This document shows, piece by piece, positions 42,081 through 43,119 of a stretch of DNA of 43,119 nt. The stretch is taken from positions 1 to 43,119 of the forward strand of contig JAHLLB010000039.1 in the NCBI GenBank assembly GCA_020444425.1, in the 5' to 3' direction. Position 1 is the first letter of the stretch. Every line of letters starts with the position of its first letter. The notes under the pieces were generated by a model. That model did no database searches. It was not told the DNA's origin and was given only the letters and a program-made list of their open reading frames with translations. Position numbers and translations under genes: made by a program. This stretch comes from a bacterium (GTDB taxonomy: Bacteria; Electryoneota; Electryoneia; Electryoneales; Electryoneaceae).

Positions 42081-43000
42081 GCAGTGACTTCAAACTGGAT
42101 TTTGTCGGCGTGGGCGCAGCAAAAGCGGGCACATCCTGGACTGCGGCGATTCTCGACGAACACCCGCAGGCTTGTCTCGGGCACGGCAAGGAGCTCGACT
42201 ACTTCCTCGAGCTGATGCCGCTGTACATGCAGCACCGTCTCGGCACCACCGAGACCAGGATGAAGCCGAAGGGCATCGAGTGGTTGAAGCAACAGTTTGA
42301 CCACTGCCAGCCGGGTCAGATCAAAGGTGAGTACAGCCCGCGCTACCTGAACGATCCGGGCAGCCCGCGCCTGATCCATGAGCACAACCCGAAAGCCAAG
42401 CTGCTGTTTAACTTCCGCAATCCGACCGAAGCAGCGTACTCGTTCTACCATCACTACAGCGCGTTTCACCCGGTGGACATGCCGTTCGAGCAGGCGATCG
42501 AAGAAGTTCCGGAAGGACGGGAATACTTCCAGTACATCAACTGGATCGAGAAATACCTCGAATATTTCCCACGCGAGCAGATGCATATCGTGCTGATGGA
42601 CGATATCAAGGCGGACAACCAGAAGGTGTACGAGGAACTGTGTGCGTTCCTCGAGATCGAACCGGTGCCGCTGGAAATCCTCAACAAACGTGTCAACACG
42701 GCCAAGCAGATCCGTTCGAAAAAGATGCTGAAGACGTTTTACATCATGCACATCCTCGTCGGAAAGTTCGCCGCGACACGCTGGCTCCGTGACCGCCTCA
42801 AGTACAACCTCGGCGCGGGCAAGGTATGGGGCAACATCAAGCAGCTCAACATCAAGCGCGAGAAGTACGACGACATGCCGCAGGACGTACGCGAGAAACT
42901 GGTCGAAACCTTCAAACCGGCCAACGACCGGCTCGCCGAATTCCTCGGACGTGACCTGGACGCGTGGAATGATGCGACACCGAAGCCGAAGAAGAAGTGA
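42077..43000 (+). CDS. Sulfotransferase 5
   Basis: A 307-aa paralogue of sulfotransferase 4, translationally coupled to it by a 4-base overlap. Motifs are GVGAAKAGTSW (11-21) and FRNPTEAAYSFYHH (R114, S121). The paralogue pair shares QPGQ-KGE-S, the HNP-KL segment after it, LEYFPREQ, MDDIKAD and the basic C-terminus. It is a tandem duplicate, and the loops between motifs have diverged, consistent with a different acceptor position or sugar. The gene is followed by a heptamer tract, so the transcript probably ends here. Confidence 0.87.
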   Translation: MSSDFKLDFVGVGAAKAGTSWTAAILDEHPQACLGHGKELDYFLELMPLYMQHRLGTTETRMKPKGIEWLKQQFDHCQPGQIKGEYSPRYLNDPGSPRLIHEHNPKAKLLFNFRNPTEAAYSFYHHYSAFHPVDMPFEQAIEEVPEGREYFQYINWIEKYLEYFPREQMHIVLMDDIKADNQKVYEELCAFLEIEPVPLEILNKRVNTAKQIRSKKMLKTFYIMHILVGKFAATRWLRDRLKYNLGAGKVWGNIKQLNIKREKYDDMPQDVREKLVETFKPANDRLAEFLGRDLDAWNDATPKPKKK

Positions 43001-43009
43001 TCGAAAGCA

Positions 43010-43068
43010 GTTGTGAGTGGTGATTTGTGAGTTGTGAGTGGTGAGTGGTGAGTTGTGAGGGATGAGTG
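43010..43068. repeat. Heptamer tract (GTGAGTG type) after the polysaccharide operon
   Basis: Seven to eight 7-bp units of GTGAGTG, GTGAGTT and close variants start ten bases after the last sulfotransferase stop codon. Confidence 0.9.
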
Positions 43069-43069
43069 T

Positions 43070-43102
43070 CTCGTCCTGATATAGGTTGACAGTGAGGACG
43101 AG
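43070..43102. terminator. Hairpin at the right edge of the window
   Basis: CTCGTCCT (43070-43077) pairs with AGGACGAG (43095-43102) across a 17-base loop, directly after the heptamer tract. This repeats the tract-then-hairpin order seen at other unit ends. The remaining 17 bases are too short to interpret. Confidence 0.5.
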
Positions 43103-43119
43103 GCAAGTTATGGGTACCT

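Noticed and set aside
43070..43119. Left end of an insertion sequence at the window edge
   Set aside because: The inverted arms and an AGGTTGACA stretch brought IS ends to mind, but only 17 bases remain and the hairpin fits the tract-then-hairpin pattern seen at other gene ends.

Overview
The window is about 43 kb of GC-rich DNA (roughly 60% by eye) from a diderm bacterium. Evidence for two membranes is a TolC-type channel with its periplasmic adaptor, a Wzi-like barrel, a Wza-like export protein and several lipoprotein signals. GTG and TTG starts are common. I cannot place the organism. Dense 7-bp intergenic repeats, a multihaem c-type cytochrome pair and mixed gene content suggest an uncultured or candidate-phylum lineage, but that is inference. 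No rRNA, tRNA, complete IS element or phage gene was recognised.

Layout. (1) 1-5425: an M24 peptidase, a CbpA/DnaJ-type co-chaperone, HtpG and a DinB-like protein, all on +. (2) 5517-6698 (-): a class-C beta-lactamase-fold lipoprotein. (3) 7092-14149 (+): a YIP1 membrane protein, then a five-gene tripartite efflux operon (TolC, MacA-like adaptor, MacB-type ATPase, two MacB/FtsX-type permeases). (4) 14684-17560 (-): an octahaem HAO-family cytochrome and a six-haem NapC-like membrane cytochrome. (5) 17803-18128: a tandem array of ~70-bp hairpin repeats. (6) 18289-23516: an aldo/keto reductase, then a leftward group (endonuclease/phosphatase-fold lipoprotein, VanZ-like protein, SSB, small membrane protein), and a secreted DUF4097-like protein. 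(7) 24023-43000: a large surface-polysaccharide locus. Initiating and second glycosyltransferases run leftward. A Wzi-like protein, Wza-like protein, Wzc-type tyrosine kinase, Wzx, Wzy, a GT4, a beta-helix lipoprotein and five sulfotransferases run rightward.

How the genes fit together. The polysaccharide locus has the parts of a Wzx/Wzy pathway: a lipid-linked repeat unit is started by the WcaJ-like enzyme, extended by the WecG-like and GT4 enzymes, flipped by Wzx, polymerised by the Wzy-like protein, and exported through the Wzc/Wza pair to a Wzi-like surface protein. Five PAPS-dependent sulfotransferases imply that the product is a heavily or multiply sulfated exopolysaccharide, which is uncommon in bacteria. 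The cytochrome pair looks like a quinol-linked periplasmic nitrogen-oxide reductase.

Between transcription units there is a recurrent architecture: stop codon, then a tract of degenerate 7-bp repeats whose sequence differs from place to place, then a GC-rich hairpin. It occurs at about eight unit ends and is absent inside the long operons. Two larger palindromic elements (14390-14495 and 23748-23885) and the 70-bp array add to an unusually structured intergenic landscape.
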